Part shown: one piece after another, positions 54,062-62,804 of the stretch | Layout of the letters: each line of letters starts with the position of its first letter | Numbering within the stretch: the first letter of the stretch is position 1 | DNA from: an uncultured bacterium | Lineage (GTDB): Bacteria; Bacillota; Clostridia; Lachnospirales; Lachnospiraceae | Assembly (NCBI GenBank): GCA_947243845.1 | Contig: CAMXIF010000001.1 | Span: 124,001-188,000, forward strand | DNA length: 64,000 bases | Reading direction: 5' to 3' | Made by a program: the position numbers and the translations under genes | The notes under the pieces: model-generated | What the model saw: only the letters and a program-made list of their open reading frames with translations | Told to the model about the DNA's origin: nothing | Databases searched by the model: none

Positions 54062-55777
54062 TTACAATTTAAAGAAAGCAACTTCTTCTTCCAGATTTTC
54101 GGCCATCTCTTTCAATTCCTTGGCCGCCTCTGCCAGAAGATTAATCGTTGCATTCAATTCCTGCATGGAGGCTGTCGTCTCTTCCGTGGAAGCTGCATTT
54201 TCCTCAGATACTGCTGACAGACTCTGGATAACATCCACAACCCGTCCCCGCTCGGAATCGCATTCTCCGGCCTGACCATGAATCAGACGGGATTCTTTCA
54301 TGGAACTTTCAATACCATTGCTCACATCACTGAATTTCTCTTTGGTCTGATCCAGCTTTCTCTGCTGTTCTGCAATGATCTCGTTTACTTCATTCATGAC
54401 TTTGACCGATGCCTCAGAATCCAGCGTCAGTTGACGGATGATCTCCTCGATGGTCTTAGTGGACTGTGCCGAATCCTCAGACAGTTTGGAAATCTGGGTG
54501 GCTACCACAGAGAAGCCACGGCCGGCCTCTCCTGCCCGGGCTGCTTCAATACTTGCATTTAAGGCAAGCAGACTGGTTTCACTGGCAATAGAGGCAATCA
54601 AATTAACGGCATTCTGAATCCTGGTGACAGATTCATTGGTGGTATGTACGGATACCTCAATCTTTTTAATCGCCTCGGTCGTCTTATCATTGGACTCACT
54701 CAATTCCTGAATGATCCTGGAGGATTCCGTATCTGCCTGATGCATCTGCCCCGACAGATTGTCCAGTTCCTGAACACTGCTCACAATCTTTTCGATCAGG
54801 ATTCCCATATTATTAACCTGAAGAGTCGCCGCCTCAATGTCTTCCGCCATCGATACAGCTCCCTTAGAAATATCTTCTACCGCAGTACTGATCTCATCCG
54901 CAGTTGTGGAGGACTGTGACGCCATGCTTTCCAGTGAATCGCCTTTTTGCATCAGCGTATCGGTATTCTGCTTGATGCCGCCGATAATCTCCTGCAATTT
55001 ATCAAGAAGGGACTGCACGGCACGACCCATAACGCCCAGTTCATCCTTTCTCTTTAACATTCTCTCGCTGACCTGCAGTTGCAGATTGCCATCCGCCAGA
55101 GCAATAAGGATTTCCTCAGACTGCACGATCACTTTCGCTAATGCCCTTGCAATTCGGATACAGACAAGCTGGGCAATTATCAAAATCAGTACAGCTATCC
55201 CCAGAATCATCATGATGCTTTTGTTGATCTCAGCATTTGCCTCCGTAGCCGGCTGTCCCGCAAATACCATACCCACACATTTGCCGTTAGAATTAAAAGC
55301 CGGCATATAGAATGCATAGTACTGCTCCCCGTTTATCTTCACATCGCTGGTCTCATATGTCTTGCCACCATTGATAACCGTTGAAACAACGACATCGGAA
55401 GCCTTCGTTCCCAGTATCCTCTCTCCCGTGGACTTATCGCGCAGGGATGTGGCCCGCCTGGTATCCCCATAGAAAATGGTCACATCAGCTTTGGAGCCTT
55501 TCACGAAATCATCAATCACTTCTTCATGTTCTGAAACACAATAATCACCTTTGTACAGCGTATCGCCATCCAGCCGATAATCACCTGGATCGATGGCCTC
55601 ATAGGCGGCATAAACGCTCTGGCACAAACTTTCCAATCCCTCCATCGTAGTATTCTGCACCATCGTCTTCATCTTGCTGATCGCATAGACTGTGACTACG
55701 AGTACCATGATTACCATGGGGATTGCGCACAACATCACAAGCTGCGCCATGACACCTAATCTTTTCTTGTCTTTCAT
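54062..55777 (-). CDS. Methyl-accepting chemotaxis protein with Cache-type sensor
   Basis: A 571-residue transmembrane receptor. An N-terminal helix (about 10-33) and a second helix (about 190-212) flank an extracellular Cache-like ligand domain ([39 protein letters not shown]). A HAMP region (about 213-270) and the signalling hairpin [20 protein letters not shown] follow. It should signal to a CheA/CheW complex, which is not in the window, implying motility genes elsewhere. CGGGAGAAAACAG precedes the ATG. Confidence 0.95.
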   Translation of the reverse strand: MKDKKRLGVMAQLVMLCAIPMVIMVLVVTVYAISKMKTMVQNTTMEGLESLCQSVYAAYEAIDPGDYRLDGDTLYKGDYCVSEHEEVIDDFVKGSKADVTIFYGDTRRATSLRDKSTGERILGTKASDVVVSTVINGGKTYETSDVKINGEQYYAFYMPAFNSNGKCVGMVFAGQPATEANAEINKSIMMILGIAVLILIIAQLVCIRIARALAKVIVQSEEILIALADGNLQLQVSERMLKRKDELGVMGRAVQSLLDKLQEIIGGIKQNTDTLMQKGDSLESMASQSSTTADEISTAVEDISKGAVSMAEDIEAATLQVNNMGILIEKIVSSVQELDNLSGQMHQADTESSRIIQELSESNDKTTEAIKKIEVSVHTTNESVTRIQNAVNLIASIASETSLLALNASIEAARAGEAGRGFSVVATQISKLSEDSAQSTKTIEEIIRQLTLDSEASVKVMNEVNEIIAEQQRKLDQTKEKFSDVSNGIESSMKESRLIHGQAGECDSERGRVVDVIQSLSAVSEENAASTEETTASMQELNATINLLAEAAKELKEMAENLEEEVAFFKL

Positions 55778-55842
55778 CTGTTTTCTCCCGTTTTCATATA
55801 TTTGTCCTATACCTGACCTTGAAAAAGAGATACTCCCCTTCT

Positions 55843-55860
55843 TAGGAGATCCTACTCCTA
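55843..55860 (-). promoter_or_regulatory. Hairpin in the chemoreceptor leader
   Basis: TAGGAG-TAGGAT-CTCCTA on the minus strand forms a perfect 6-6-6 stem-loop in the leader about 65 bases before the ATG. It is not followed by U residues and does not match a c-di-GMP riboswitch. The role is unknown. Confidence 0.35.
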
Positions 55861-55931
55861 TTATTTAAATATGCAATTTATTCTATCATATATTTAAGGA
55901 GAAAAAAATGAACAATTCCCTATAAGTGTAC

Positions 55932-55968
55932 AAAAACATCACCAAAAAAATTTGTCTTTTTTAGTGAT
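55932..55968 (-). terminator. Intrinsic terminator after proA
   Basis: A 12-bp AT-rich stem with one G-U pair (ATCACTAAAAAA with TTTTTTGGTGAT; 55938-55968) followed on the minus strand by GUUUUUG, 22 bases after the proA stop. Confidence 0.7.
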
Positions 55969-55990
55969 ATTTTACTAAAATAATTTGCTA

Positions 55991-57244
55991 TTAATTTCGT
56001 ATCTGCCCATTTCCGGTAATCTGATATTTATGGGAAGTCAGCTCCTTAAGCCCCATTGGACCGCGGGCATGCAGTTTCTGGGTGCTGATGCCAATCTCCG
56101 CACCGAACCCAAACTCAAAGCCATCTGTAAAACGAGTGGAAGCATTCACATATACACAAGCAGCATCCACTTCCCTTAAGAATTGTTCCGCATGGGCTGC
56201 ATCCTGTGTAATAATAGCATCAGAATGTCCGGTATTGTAACGATTGATATGAGCGATTGCTTCGTCCAGGGAAGTCACTGTTTTCATGGAAACGATCAAA
56301 TCCAGATATTCCCGGCCATAATCCCCTTCTGAGGCAGGAACTGCTCCCGGAATCTGTTCCTGAACCATCCTGTCACCACGGATTTCCACATTCTTATCCT
56401 GCAATGCCTTCCCCAGTGCCGGAAGAATCTGATCTGCAATCTTTTGATGCACTAAAAGGGACTCACAGGCATTACAGACGCCAATCCGCTGAGTCTTGGC
56501 ATTGAGGACGATGGGAATAGCTTTGTCAAGATCCGCCGCCTCATCAATATAGATATGACAGTTGCCGGTGCCGGTCTCTATCACCGGAACTGTACTATTC
56601 TCCACAACGGAACGAATCAATCCGGCTCCGCCTCTGGGAATCAGCATATCCACATACTCGTTGAGACGCATGAAAGCGGTCGTTACTTCTCTGGCGTTAT
56701 CTTCAATCAACTGAACAGCCTGTCTGCAGATTCCTTCCTCTGCCAAAGCCTCTTGAATCACTTGCGTAATTGCCTGGTTGGAATAAAAGGCATCCTTTCC
56801 GCCTTTGAGGATCACTGCATTGCCGGTCTTAAAACAAAGGCCGAAAGCGTCCGCCGTCACATTGGGACGGGCCTCATATATGATACCGATCACCCCCATA
56901 GGCACACGTACTTTATCAATGTGCAGACCATTGGGGCGGTTAAAACTCTCCATAATTTCTCCTACAGGGTCTGGGAGCGCTGCAATCTGTATAAGACCTT
57001 CTGCCATGGACTTTATCCGCGCCGAATTAAGTTGTAATCGATCCAAGAGGCCTTCTGCCATACCGGATTCTCTGGCTATCTGATAATCCTTCTCATTGGC
57101 AGCAAGCAGTCTGTCCTGTTCTTTGACCAGGGCTGATGCGGCCTGTTCCAAAGCATGGTTTTTCTGGGCTGTGGTCAGCCCCTGCAGATTCTGTTTGGCG
57201 CTTACAGCCTGACGGCCCAAATCGTTTAAATATTCTTGTATCAT
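55991..57244 (-). CDS. proA: Gamma-glutamyl phosphate reductase
   Basis: A 417-residue ProA that reduces gamma-glutamyl phosphate to the semialdehyde for proline synthesis. Catalytic cysteine region: RIGVCNACESLLVH; other conserved parts are YEARPNVTADAFGLCFKTGN and GTGNCHIYIDEAADLD, with the C-terminal GFGAEIGISTQKLHARGPMG. The start at 57244 has GGAGGAGCCT upstream; the open frame extends 16 codons further without a site. Last gene of the group proB-DUF896-fau-proA. Confidence 0.98.
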   Translation of the reverse strand: MIQEYLNDLGRQAVSAKQNLQGLTTAQKNHALEQAASALVKEQDRLLAANEKDYQIARESGMAEGLLDRLQLNSARIKSMAEGLIQIAALPDPVGEIMESFNRPNGLHIDKVRVPMGVIGIIYEARPNVTADAFGLCFKTGNAVILKGGKDAFYSNQAITQVIQEALAEEGICRQAVQLIEDNAREVTTAFMRLNEYVDMLIPRGGAGLIRSVVENSTVPVIETGTGNCHIYIDEAADLDKAIPIVLNAKTQRIGVCNACESLLVHQKIADQILPALGKALQDKNVEIRGDRMVQEQIPGAVPASEGDYGREYLDLIVSMKTVTSLDEAIAHINRYNTGHSDAIITQDAAHAEQFLREVDAACVYVNASTRFTDGFEFGFGAEIGISTQKLHARGPMGLKELTSHKYQITGNGQIRN

Positions 57245-57301
57245 AGGCTCCTCCATGATTCCGTATTGCGGAATCCCAAAATCCAAAGACAAACAATCTT
57301 G

Positions 57302-57895
57302 TCACATTATTATATCTTGTTCTGTCAGTATCATATCCGGCTGCACATCGTGGGATTCCCAAGGGATTTCTTCCCAAACCTGACAGGCATAGGCAAGGGC
57401 TATGGCAGTAAGATGTAACCAGCCTGCTTCCTGATAAGCGGCAAGTCTTTCCAGATAACGGTCGAAGAAGCCGCCGCCATAGCCAATCCTGCGGCGTTTC
57501 CTGTCAAAAGCGGCCCCCGGCATACACAATAGGGTGTACGGTATAGACTCCATCTGCATAAAGGCTCCCGTTTCTGCTTTCGGTTCCAGAATACCCCGAT
57601 AGCCCTCCTGCAGCTTTGACAGGTCTGTAATCCGGTAGAATTCCATCTCCTGTCCCTGTACTTTTGGCACAAAAACAAGTTTTCCTTCGGAAACAGCCTG
57701 CCGAATCAATCCCAAAGTCTCCACTTCACTGCGAAAGCTTACGTAAGTAAGCACTGCCTCCGCCTCTTGGTAACAGGTAAGGGACGTTAATTTTTGAATG
57801 ATTTCCAGACTGTATGCGCCTCTCTCCTGCTCGGTAAGAGCATCCCGTATCCGCAGGGATTCTGTTCGGACAGCCTGTTTGCTTTTATTTGCCAA
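57302..57895 (-). CDS. fau: 5-formyltetrahydrofolate cyclo-ligase
   Basis: A 197-residue cyclo-ligase (5-FCL/MTHFS) that converts 5-formyl-THF to methenyl-THF with ATP. Family motifs are VLTYVSFRSEVET, KLVFVPKV, GYRGILEP and the active-site loop RRRIGYGGGFFDRYL. I choose the TTG at 57893-57895 (LANKSKQAVRTESLR) because it fits the family's N-terminus and has GGGGGAT ten bases upstream; this overlaps the DUF896 stop by 11 bases. Other starts cannot be excluded. Confidence 0.88.
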   Translation of the reverse strand: MANKSKQAVRTESLRIRDALTEQERGAYSLEIIQKLTSLTCYQEAEAVLTYVSFRSEVETLGLIRQAVSEGKLVFVPKVQGQEMEFYRITDLSKLQEGYRGILEPKAETGAFMQMESIPYTLLCMPGAAFDRKRRRIGYGGGFFDRYLERLAAYQEAGWLHLTAIALAYACQVWEEIPWESHDVQPDMILTEQDIIM

Positions 57896-58103
57896 GTTTT
57901 TTCTTATCCCCCAGATTTGTGATCGTACCGTCTTTCTCCACAATGGAGATATTGTCAAGCTGGCCTTTTAAATTAGCACGCACATTTGCCACGTAAGCCT
58001 GGCGCAGTCTCTTCTGCTCTTCCTTTTCGTCCTCAGACAATCCTTCCGCCTGAGACTTATGATAAAGTTCATTGATTCGTTTTGTCATCTCTTCCACTGT
58101 CAT
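57885..58103 (-). CDS. DUF896 (YnzC/UPF0291) small protein
   Basis: A 72-residue DUF896 protein: a helical hairpin with ITKRINEL-like start (TKRINELYHKSQAEGLSEDE) and KEEQKRLRQAYVANVRANLK, typical of YnzC of Bacillus, whose role is unclear (reported as part of the SOS region there). GGGAGGATACAAGGCCT precedes the ATG. It is inserted between proB and fau in one tightly packed group. Confidence 0.92.
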   Translation of the reverse strand: MTVEEMTKRINELYHKSQAEGLSEDEKEEQKRLRQAYVANVRANLKGQLDNISIVEKDGTITNLGDKKKLGK

Positions 58104-58137
58104 AGGCCTTGTATCCTCCCGTGCGCATGATAAGCCG

Positions 58138-59019
58138 TTAATTCTTATGCATCTGCTGTACATACAAGGGCAGGTCAAATTGACTTTCCCTGTGTGCCAT
58201 AAATAGGGTGCCGATATTCTGCCCGCTTAAGATCCGATGGATTACCTTGATATCCCTGCTGTTGGCAATGACCATATCCACTCCCATGCTGTTGGCAATC
58301 TTTGCTGCCTGCAGTTTAGTGAACATACCGCCGGTGCCCGCACTGCTTCCGGTGGAAGCCTTCCCCATATTCATCAGTTCGTCTGTGAGTTCTTCCACTA
58401 CCTCAATGTATTTTACATCCGGATTCTGTCTGGGATCATCGGTGTAGAGACCGTCAATATCCGACAAAAGAAGCAGCATATCCGCATCGATCAGGGAGGC
58501 AACAATGGCTGAGAGGGTATCATTGTCCCCAATTTCAATCTCATACGTGGCTACGGTATCATTTTCATTGACGATTGGAATGACACCCAGTTTAAACAGT
58601 TCCGCAAAAGTGTTCTGTGCATTAAAGCGGTTCAGATTATCTACAATCGTGTTCTTGGTCATCAAGATCTGGGCCGCCACCTGATTATATTCGGCAAAAA
58701 TCTTCTGGTATATCATCATCAGCCTTGCCTGTCCTACGGCTGCACAGGCCTGTTTGACAGCAATTGGATTATCATCTTCATCCTCCGGCAGCATAATGGC
58801 CTTCTTGCCCACAGAAATGGCGCCGGAAGTCACAAGCACCACATCCTTACCCTGATTGCGCAGGTTACAAAGTTCCCTTACCAGCACGTCCAGTTTGGTA
58901 TAATCCAAATCTCCTGTCTCCTCATGCTGAAGGGAGGACGAGCCAATCTTTACCACAATCCGTCTCTTATCTTTCATATGTACTCTGCTGTCTGTCATAT
59001 TCTTGTCTGTCTCTTTCAT
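58138..59019 (-). CDS. proB: Glutamate 5-kinase, without PUA domain
   Basis: A 293-residue ProB (amino acid kinase fold) that phosphorylates glutamate, the first step to proline. Motifs: VVKIGSSSLQ, VTSGAISVGKKAI, NENDTVATYEIEIGDNDTLS and GTGGMFTKLQAAKIAN. It ends after the kinase domain; the C-terminal PUA domain of E. coli ProB is missing, as in several Firmicutes. The start is uncertain among three ATGs (59019, 58998, 58977), none with a strong ribosome site. Confidence 0.95.
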   Translation of the reverse strand: MKETDKNMTDSRVHMKDKRRIVVKIGSSSLQHEETGDLDYTKLDVLVRELCNLRNQGKDVVLVTSGAISVGKKAIMLPEDEDDNPIAVKQACAAVGQARLMMIYQKIFAEYNQVAAQILMTKNTIVDNLNRFNAQNTFAELFKLGVIPIVNENDTVATYEIEIGDNDTLSAIVASLIDADMLLLLSDIDGLYTDDPRQNPDVKYIEVVEELTDELMNMGKASTGSSAGTGGMFTKLQAAKIANSMGVDMVIANSRDIKVIHRILSGQNIGTLFMAHRESQFDLPLYVQQMHKN

Positions 59020-59086
59020 TTATTTTCATATTCCCATTTATAAACCATACGGGAAATGCCGATTTAGTACAATCTCACACCAGATT

Positions 59087-60775
59087 TTATTCTATCACAG
59101 GTTGGTAGCGGGCGGCAACTTTTTCCGCAATCAGAATGCCGTCCATGGCTGCCGAAGTGATTCCGCCGGCATAGCCTGCCCCTTCACCGCAGGGATAGAG
59201 ACCTTCCACCGCAGATTGTCCGGTGTCATCGCGCAGAATCCGTACCGGAGAAGATGTCCTGCTCTCCACACCGGAGACAAACGCATTGTCGTCCGCAAAT
59301 CCGCGCACGGATTGACCTACTAAGTCAATACCTTCCACCAAAGCCGCATTTAAATCATCCGGAAGGATATCATGGACTGACGCCATACACCATCTTCCCT
59401 TGATAGCCGGCTCAAAATGCGGATAATCTTCCGATATCCGGGTAGTTGTCTGTTTATCCATCTCCAGAAGATGCTCCGGGATGTTTTCCGGATTAAGATC
59501 GGCTCTTTCTTTCTGTCTCGCAAGCACAGCCTGTCGGTACGTGCCGTAATGTTCCACCGGCACTGCGCCAGCGCCGATCGCATAGGCTTTCTCTTCCAGC
59601 CGGCGCTGAAAAGCTATCCCTGCAAGAGGGCCTGTTCCGCCGTAATCCTGTGGTGTCACGGTGACAATCATGGCGCTGTTACTGTTATCTCCGTTCCTGC
59701 CGCTGTAACTCATGCCATTGACAGCTGTCCGTCCCACTTCGGAAGAAGCATTGACCACATAACCGCCCGGACACATACAAAAAGAATAAACGCCTCTGCC
59801 GCCTGCAGTCTTAGCCGTCACCTTATAGCTGGCGGCAGGCAGATACTCGTTTGGTTCCCTTCCATACTGTATCTGATCGATCAGTTTTCTGGGATGCTCC
59901 ATGCGCAGCCCAACGGCAAACGCTTTCGCTTCCATCGGAATCTGACGATCCGCCAGCATAGCAAAAGTATCCCTGGCGCTGTGACCGATAGCCAGAATCA
60001 CCACCGGACTCTCAATATGGCTGCCGTCCTCCGTCCTCACACCTGTCACCTTGTTGTTGTGGAGAATCAGGTCTGTGACTTTGGTCTGAAAGCGTACTTC
60101 TCCGCCCCATTCCAAAATCTGTCTGCGCAGATTGGTCACCACAGTAATCAGGATATCTGTGCCAATATGGGGTTTGGCTTCATACAAGATATCTTCCGGT
60201 GCGCCCGCCTGTACCAGAATCTGCAGCACTTCCCGATTCCTGCCAAAGGCATCCTTGACCAGAGTATTTAGCTTGCCGTCAGAAAATGTACCTGCACCGC
60301 CCTCACCAAACTGTACATTAGAATCCGGATTCAGTACGCCTTCCCGCCAGAAACGCTCCACATCTGCAAGCCGCATCTGTGCTTCCTGCCCCCGCTCCAG
60401 CAAAATGGGCCGATACCCCTGACGGGCCAGCATGTAACCGCAAAAAAGCCCTGCAGGGCCTGTCCCCACAATGACCGGCCGTTTCTCAAGCGGTTGACTT
60501 CCGTAGGCCGGAAACTGATACTTTTTGACCGTAACTGCCTGTACCTGTCCTGCCTTGCCGCGGCAGGAGGACAATACCTTATCCTGATCTGCCACTGCTA
60601 CATCTACTGTATAGACAAAATAAACGTCCGGCTTTTTTCTGGCATCTATGGATTTTTTGACAATCTGTAATGTTTGAATCCCAGCAGGCGCAATCCGCAG
60701 AATCCTGGCTGCTTTCCGGACAATGTCCTCTCTGGTGTGTTCCGGTGGAACTTTGATCTGATTGATGCGTATCAT
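59087..60775 (-). CDS. FAD-dependent dehydrogenase (COG2509 type)
   Basis: A 562-residue flavoprotein. Residues 1-90 form a small N-terminal alpha/beta domain (MIRINQIKVPPEHTREDIVR) typical of this uncharacterised group; the dinucleotide motif is VIVGTGPAGLFCGYMLARQG, followed by FGEGGAGTFSDGKLNT and a late FAD motif GLYPCGEGAGYAGGITSAAMDG. The reaction is unknown. The start at 60775 has AAGGGAAATATT upstream. It follows the HI0933-type flavoprotein by 33 bases, suggesting a paired role. Confidence 0.92.
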   Translation of the reverse strand: MIRINQIKVPPEHTREDIVRKAARILRIAPAGIQTLQIVKKSIDARKKPDVYFVYTVDVAVADQDKVLSSCRGKAGQVQAVTVKKYQFPAYGSQPLEKRPVIVGTGPAGLFCGYMLARQGYRPILLERGQEAQMRLADVERFWREGVLNPDSNVQFGEGGAGTFSDGKLNTLVKDAFGRNREVLQILVQAGAPEDILYEAKPHIGTDILITVVTNLRRQILEWGGEVRFQTKVTDLILHNNKVTGVRTEDGSHIESPVVILAIGHSARDTFAMLADRQIPMEAKAFAVGLRMEHPRKLIDQIQYGREPNEYLPAASYKVTAKTAGGRGVYSFCMCPGGYVVNASSEVGRTAVNGMSYSGRNGDNSNSAMIVTVTPQDYGGTGPLAGIAFQRRLEEKAYAIGAGAVPVEHYGTYRQAVLARQKERADLNPENIPEHLLEMDKQTTTRISEDYPHFEPAIKGRWCMASVHDILPDDLNAALVEGIDLVGQSVRGFADDNAFVSGVESRTSSPVRILRDDTGQSAVEGLYPCGEGAGYAGGITSAAMDGILIAEKVAARYQPVIE

Positions 60776-60808
60776 AATATTTCCCTTATCTCTTCTCTTC
60801 ACACAGTA

Positions 60809-62041
60809 TCAATAATTGCCGGCTGCAGCCCGCCCCGCAACGGTTCCGCTGCTAAAAGCCCATTGCAGATTATATCCCCCGCAGATACCATCGATATCCA
60901 ATATCTCCCCCGCAAAATAGATGCCTTTCACAAGCCTGGACGCAAGATGTTCGGTCACCTGTGCGCAGTCTATGCCGCCGGCGCTCACCTGTGCCTGTTC
61001 AAAAGAATTTGTGGCCCTAATCTCCGCTTTCAAAAAGCGGTAGAGCGTCTGCAGCTTCTTTCTTGCCTTTTGCGGAACGTCCCCGGCAGTCTCATCTTTT
61101 CGGATTCCAGCCAGACGCAGCAGGAGCAAATTGACCTTCTTGTTGACTATTCCAGTCAAAAACTCTTCCATCGTCTGATGGGATTGTCTCTCCCATCGCT
61201 TCTGCCAGAACCTATCATATTCCTGTTCCTCATAGTCCGGCAGGAAGGAAATTCCCACTGTGACAGGTTTTGAGTCCCGCAGGGCATAAGCAGCATGACG
61301 GCTGATCTGAAAGACCGGGATTCCGGAAATACCATAGTCCGTCAACTGCAGTTCTCCGCGCTCCTCACAAATTTTACGCTCCTCAATATACAGCGTAAGC
61401 TGCGCATCACAGCGCACGCCTGCCACTTGCTTATAATAATCCTCCCGGCAGCGAAGCGCCGTCAGTGCAGGCACTACCGGAATAATCTTATGTCCAAGCT
61501 GTTTCGCCAGTTTCCAGCCGGCGCCATCGGAACCTGTGCCGGGCGCTGCTGCACCGCCGCATGTAAGGATCACTGCATCATATACACTGCCGGTACTGTT
61601 ATGAACCTCTGTTTGAATCCGTATGCCATCTCTATCCTGTCTGATGTTTGTAATCTGACATCCAGTATGTATATCCACAGAAAGTCTTGCCAGTTCATAG
61701 CGAAACAGATCAAGCACTGTGGATGCCTGTCCGCTGGCCGGATAGAGATACCCGTTCACATCCCTGATCCGCATACCCAAATCCCGAAAGAAATCTTTCG
61801 TTTCCTTAACGCCGAAGATATCATAGACAGCGGGAAGCAGCGCACAGCCGCTTCCATGATAACAGGACAGTTCCATTTTTTCATTGGAAAAATTACATTT
61901 CCCATTTCCCGTGGACAGAATCTTCTTTCCAATCCTGTCATTTCTTTCGTAGATTGTGACCGCTGCTCCGTCTCTGGCTGCCTGAATGGCCGCCATCATC
62001 CCGGCTGCGCCACCGCCGATTACCGCGATTCTTCGATTCAT
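60809..62041 (-). CDS. HI0933/BaiN-type flavoprotein
   Basis: A 410-residue NAD(P)/FAD-dependent protein of the HI0933/YhiN family, which includes the bile-acid enzyme BaiN, but most members have no known substrate. It starts MNRRIAVIGGGAAGMMAAIQ and has the family signature GRIGKKILSTGNGKCNFSNE-like block (NDRIGKKILSTGNGKCNFSN) and GGYNLQWAFSSGTVAGRAAA at the end. Two adjacent ATGs exist; the second (62041) is better spaced from AGGAGG. Confidence 0.92.
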   Translation of the reverse strand: MNRRIAVIGGGAAGMMAAIQAARDGAAVTIYERNDRIGKKILSTGNGKCNFSNEKMELSCYHGSGCALLPAVYDIFGVKETKDFFRDLGMRIRDVNGYLYPASGQASTVLDLFRYELARLSVDIHTGCQITNIRQDRDGIRIQTEVHNSTGSVYDAVILTCGGAAAPGTGSDGAGWKLAKQLGHKIIPVVPALTALRCREDYYKQVAGVRCDAQLTLYIEERKICEERGELQLTDYGISGIPVFQISRHAAYALRDSKPVTVGISFLPDYEEQEYDRFWQKRWERQSHQTMEEFLTGIVNKKVNLLLLRLAGIRKDETAGDVPQKARKKLQTLYRFLKAEIRATNSFEQAQVSAGGIDCAQVTEHLASRLVKGIYFAGEILDIDGICGGYNLQWAFSSGTVAGRAAAGNY

Positions 62042-62056
62042 CATATCCTCCTGCCA

Positions 62057-62710
62057 TCAGCTGGAATAAGACTCCAGAAAATGATACAGTTCCTCTTCGC
62101 TTTCCACATATTTACCACGAATGATCTCCGCCTGCAGGGCATCGCTTAAGCTCTCCAGAAGAATATCTGTGTTCATATATAAGGTCTTTTTATCTTCTTC
62201 GTAGACCACAATAAAATGATCTGCCACCATCAGATAAAATCTTTGGTCTTCTTTCTCTGGCCGATAATACTTACAAATGGCCACCCGGTCTTTCGAAAAA
62301 GCCGTAAGTTCTATGCTCTCAAATCCCATCTCCTGCTCTGTCAGGGGCGGATTGTTGTCATAAAAGGACAGTTCTTCCAGAAGTCCTTCCCTGTCCAGGC
62401 CAATGTATTTGAAGGGGATCGGCTCCTCTTTCTCATCCACCGTCCCTGCAGAGAGATCTACTGTCTCCACCAGATACAGGGTATCCGCTGTCACCACGGG
62501 CTTTTCTTCCACAGAAGCTTCGATCACCTGCTCTTCTTCCGGTTCATCCAGCGTCTGCGGTTTTGTCTGCTTCACCGGTTCATATTTTTCCTGATTTTGG
62601 TATTTATGGGGATAAAAAAACTCTTCCGCCTTCAGAGCCCCATAGCCGCCAAGCCCCAGCATAACAACAGACAAAATCAGTAAAAAACTGATACGTCTTA
62701 CAAGTTTCAT
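62057..62710 (-). CDS. Membrane-anchored protein with BofC-like C-terminal domain
   Basis: A 217-residue protein with an N-terminal membrane helix (residues about 8-27), an acidic Pro/Glu/Gln/Thr linker (about 35-75) and a C-terminal domain of about 85 residues. The last part (ADHFIVVYEEDKKTLYMNTD, then EELYHFLESYSS) resembles the BofC C-terminal domain of Firmicutes, which inhibits a sporulation protease in Bacillus. That similarity is from memory, so the role is an inference. It lies 12 bases before the HI0933-type gene, in the same direction. Confidence 0.72.
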   Translation of the reverse strand: MKLVRRISFLLILSVVMLGLGGYGALKAEEFFYPHKYQNQEKYEPVKQTKPQTLDEPEEEQVIEASVEEKPVVTADTLYLVETVDLSAGTVDEKEEPIPFKYIGLDREGLLEELSFYDNNPPLTEQEMGFESIELTAFSKDRVAICKYYRPEKEDQRFYLMVADHFIVVYEEDKKTLYMNTDILLESLSDALQAEIIRGKYVESEEELYHFLESYSS

Positions 62711-62804
62711 CCTATCACTGACCTCTCTTATCGGATTTCCTGTAATCAGTATCAGTCAATTCCTGATTTTTATGCAGTCCAGAACATTTTACTTGCTTAA
62801 ATTC

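Noticed and set aside
55778-55931. c-di-GMP riboswitch in the chemoreceptor leader
   Set aside because: The conserved GEMM motifs are not present; only a short hairpin is seen.
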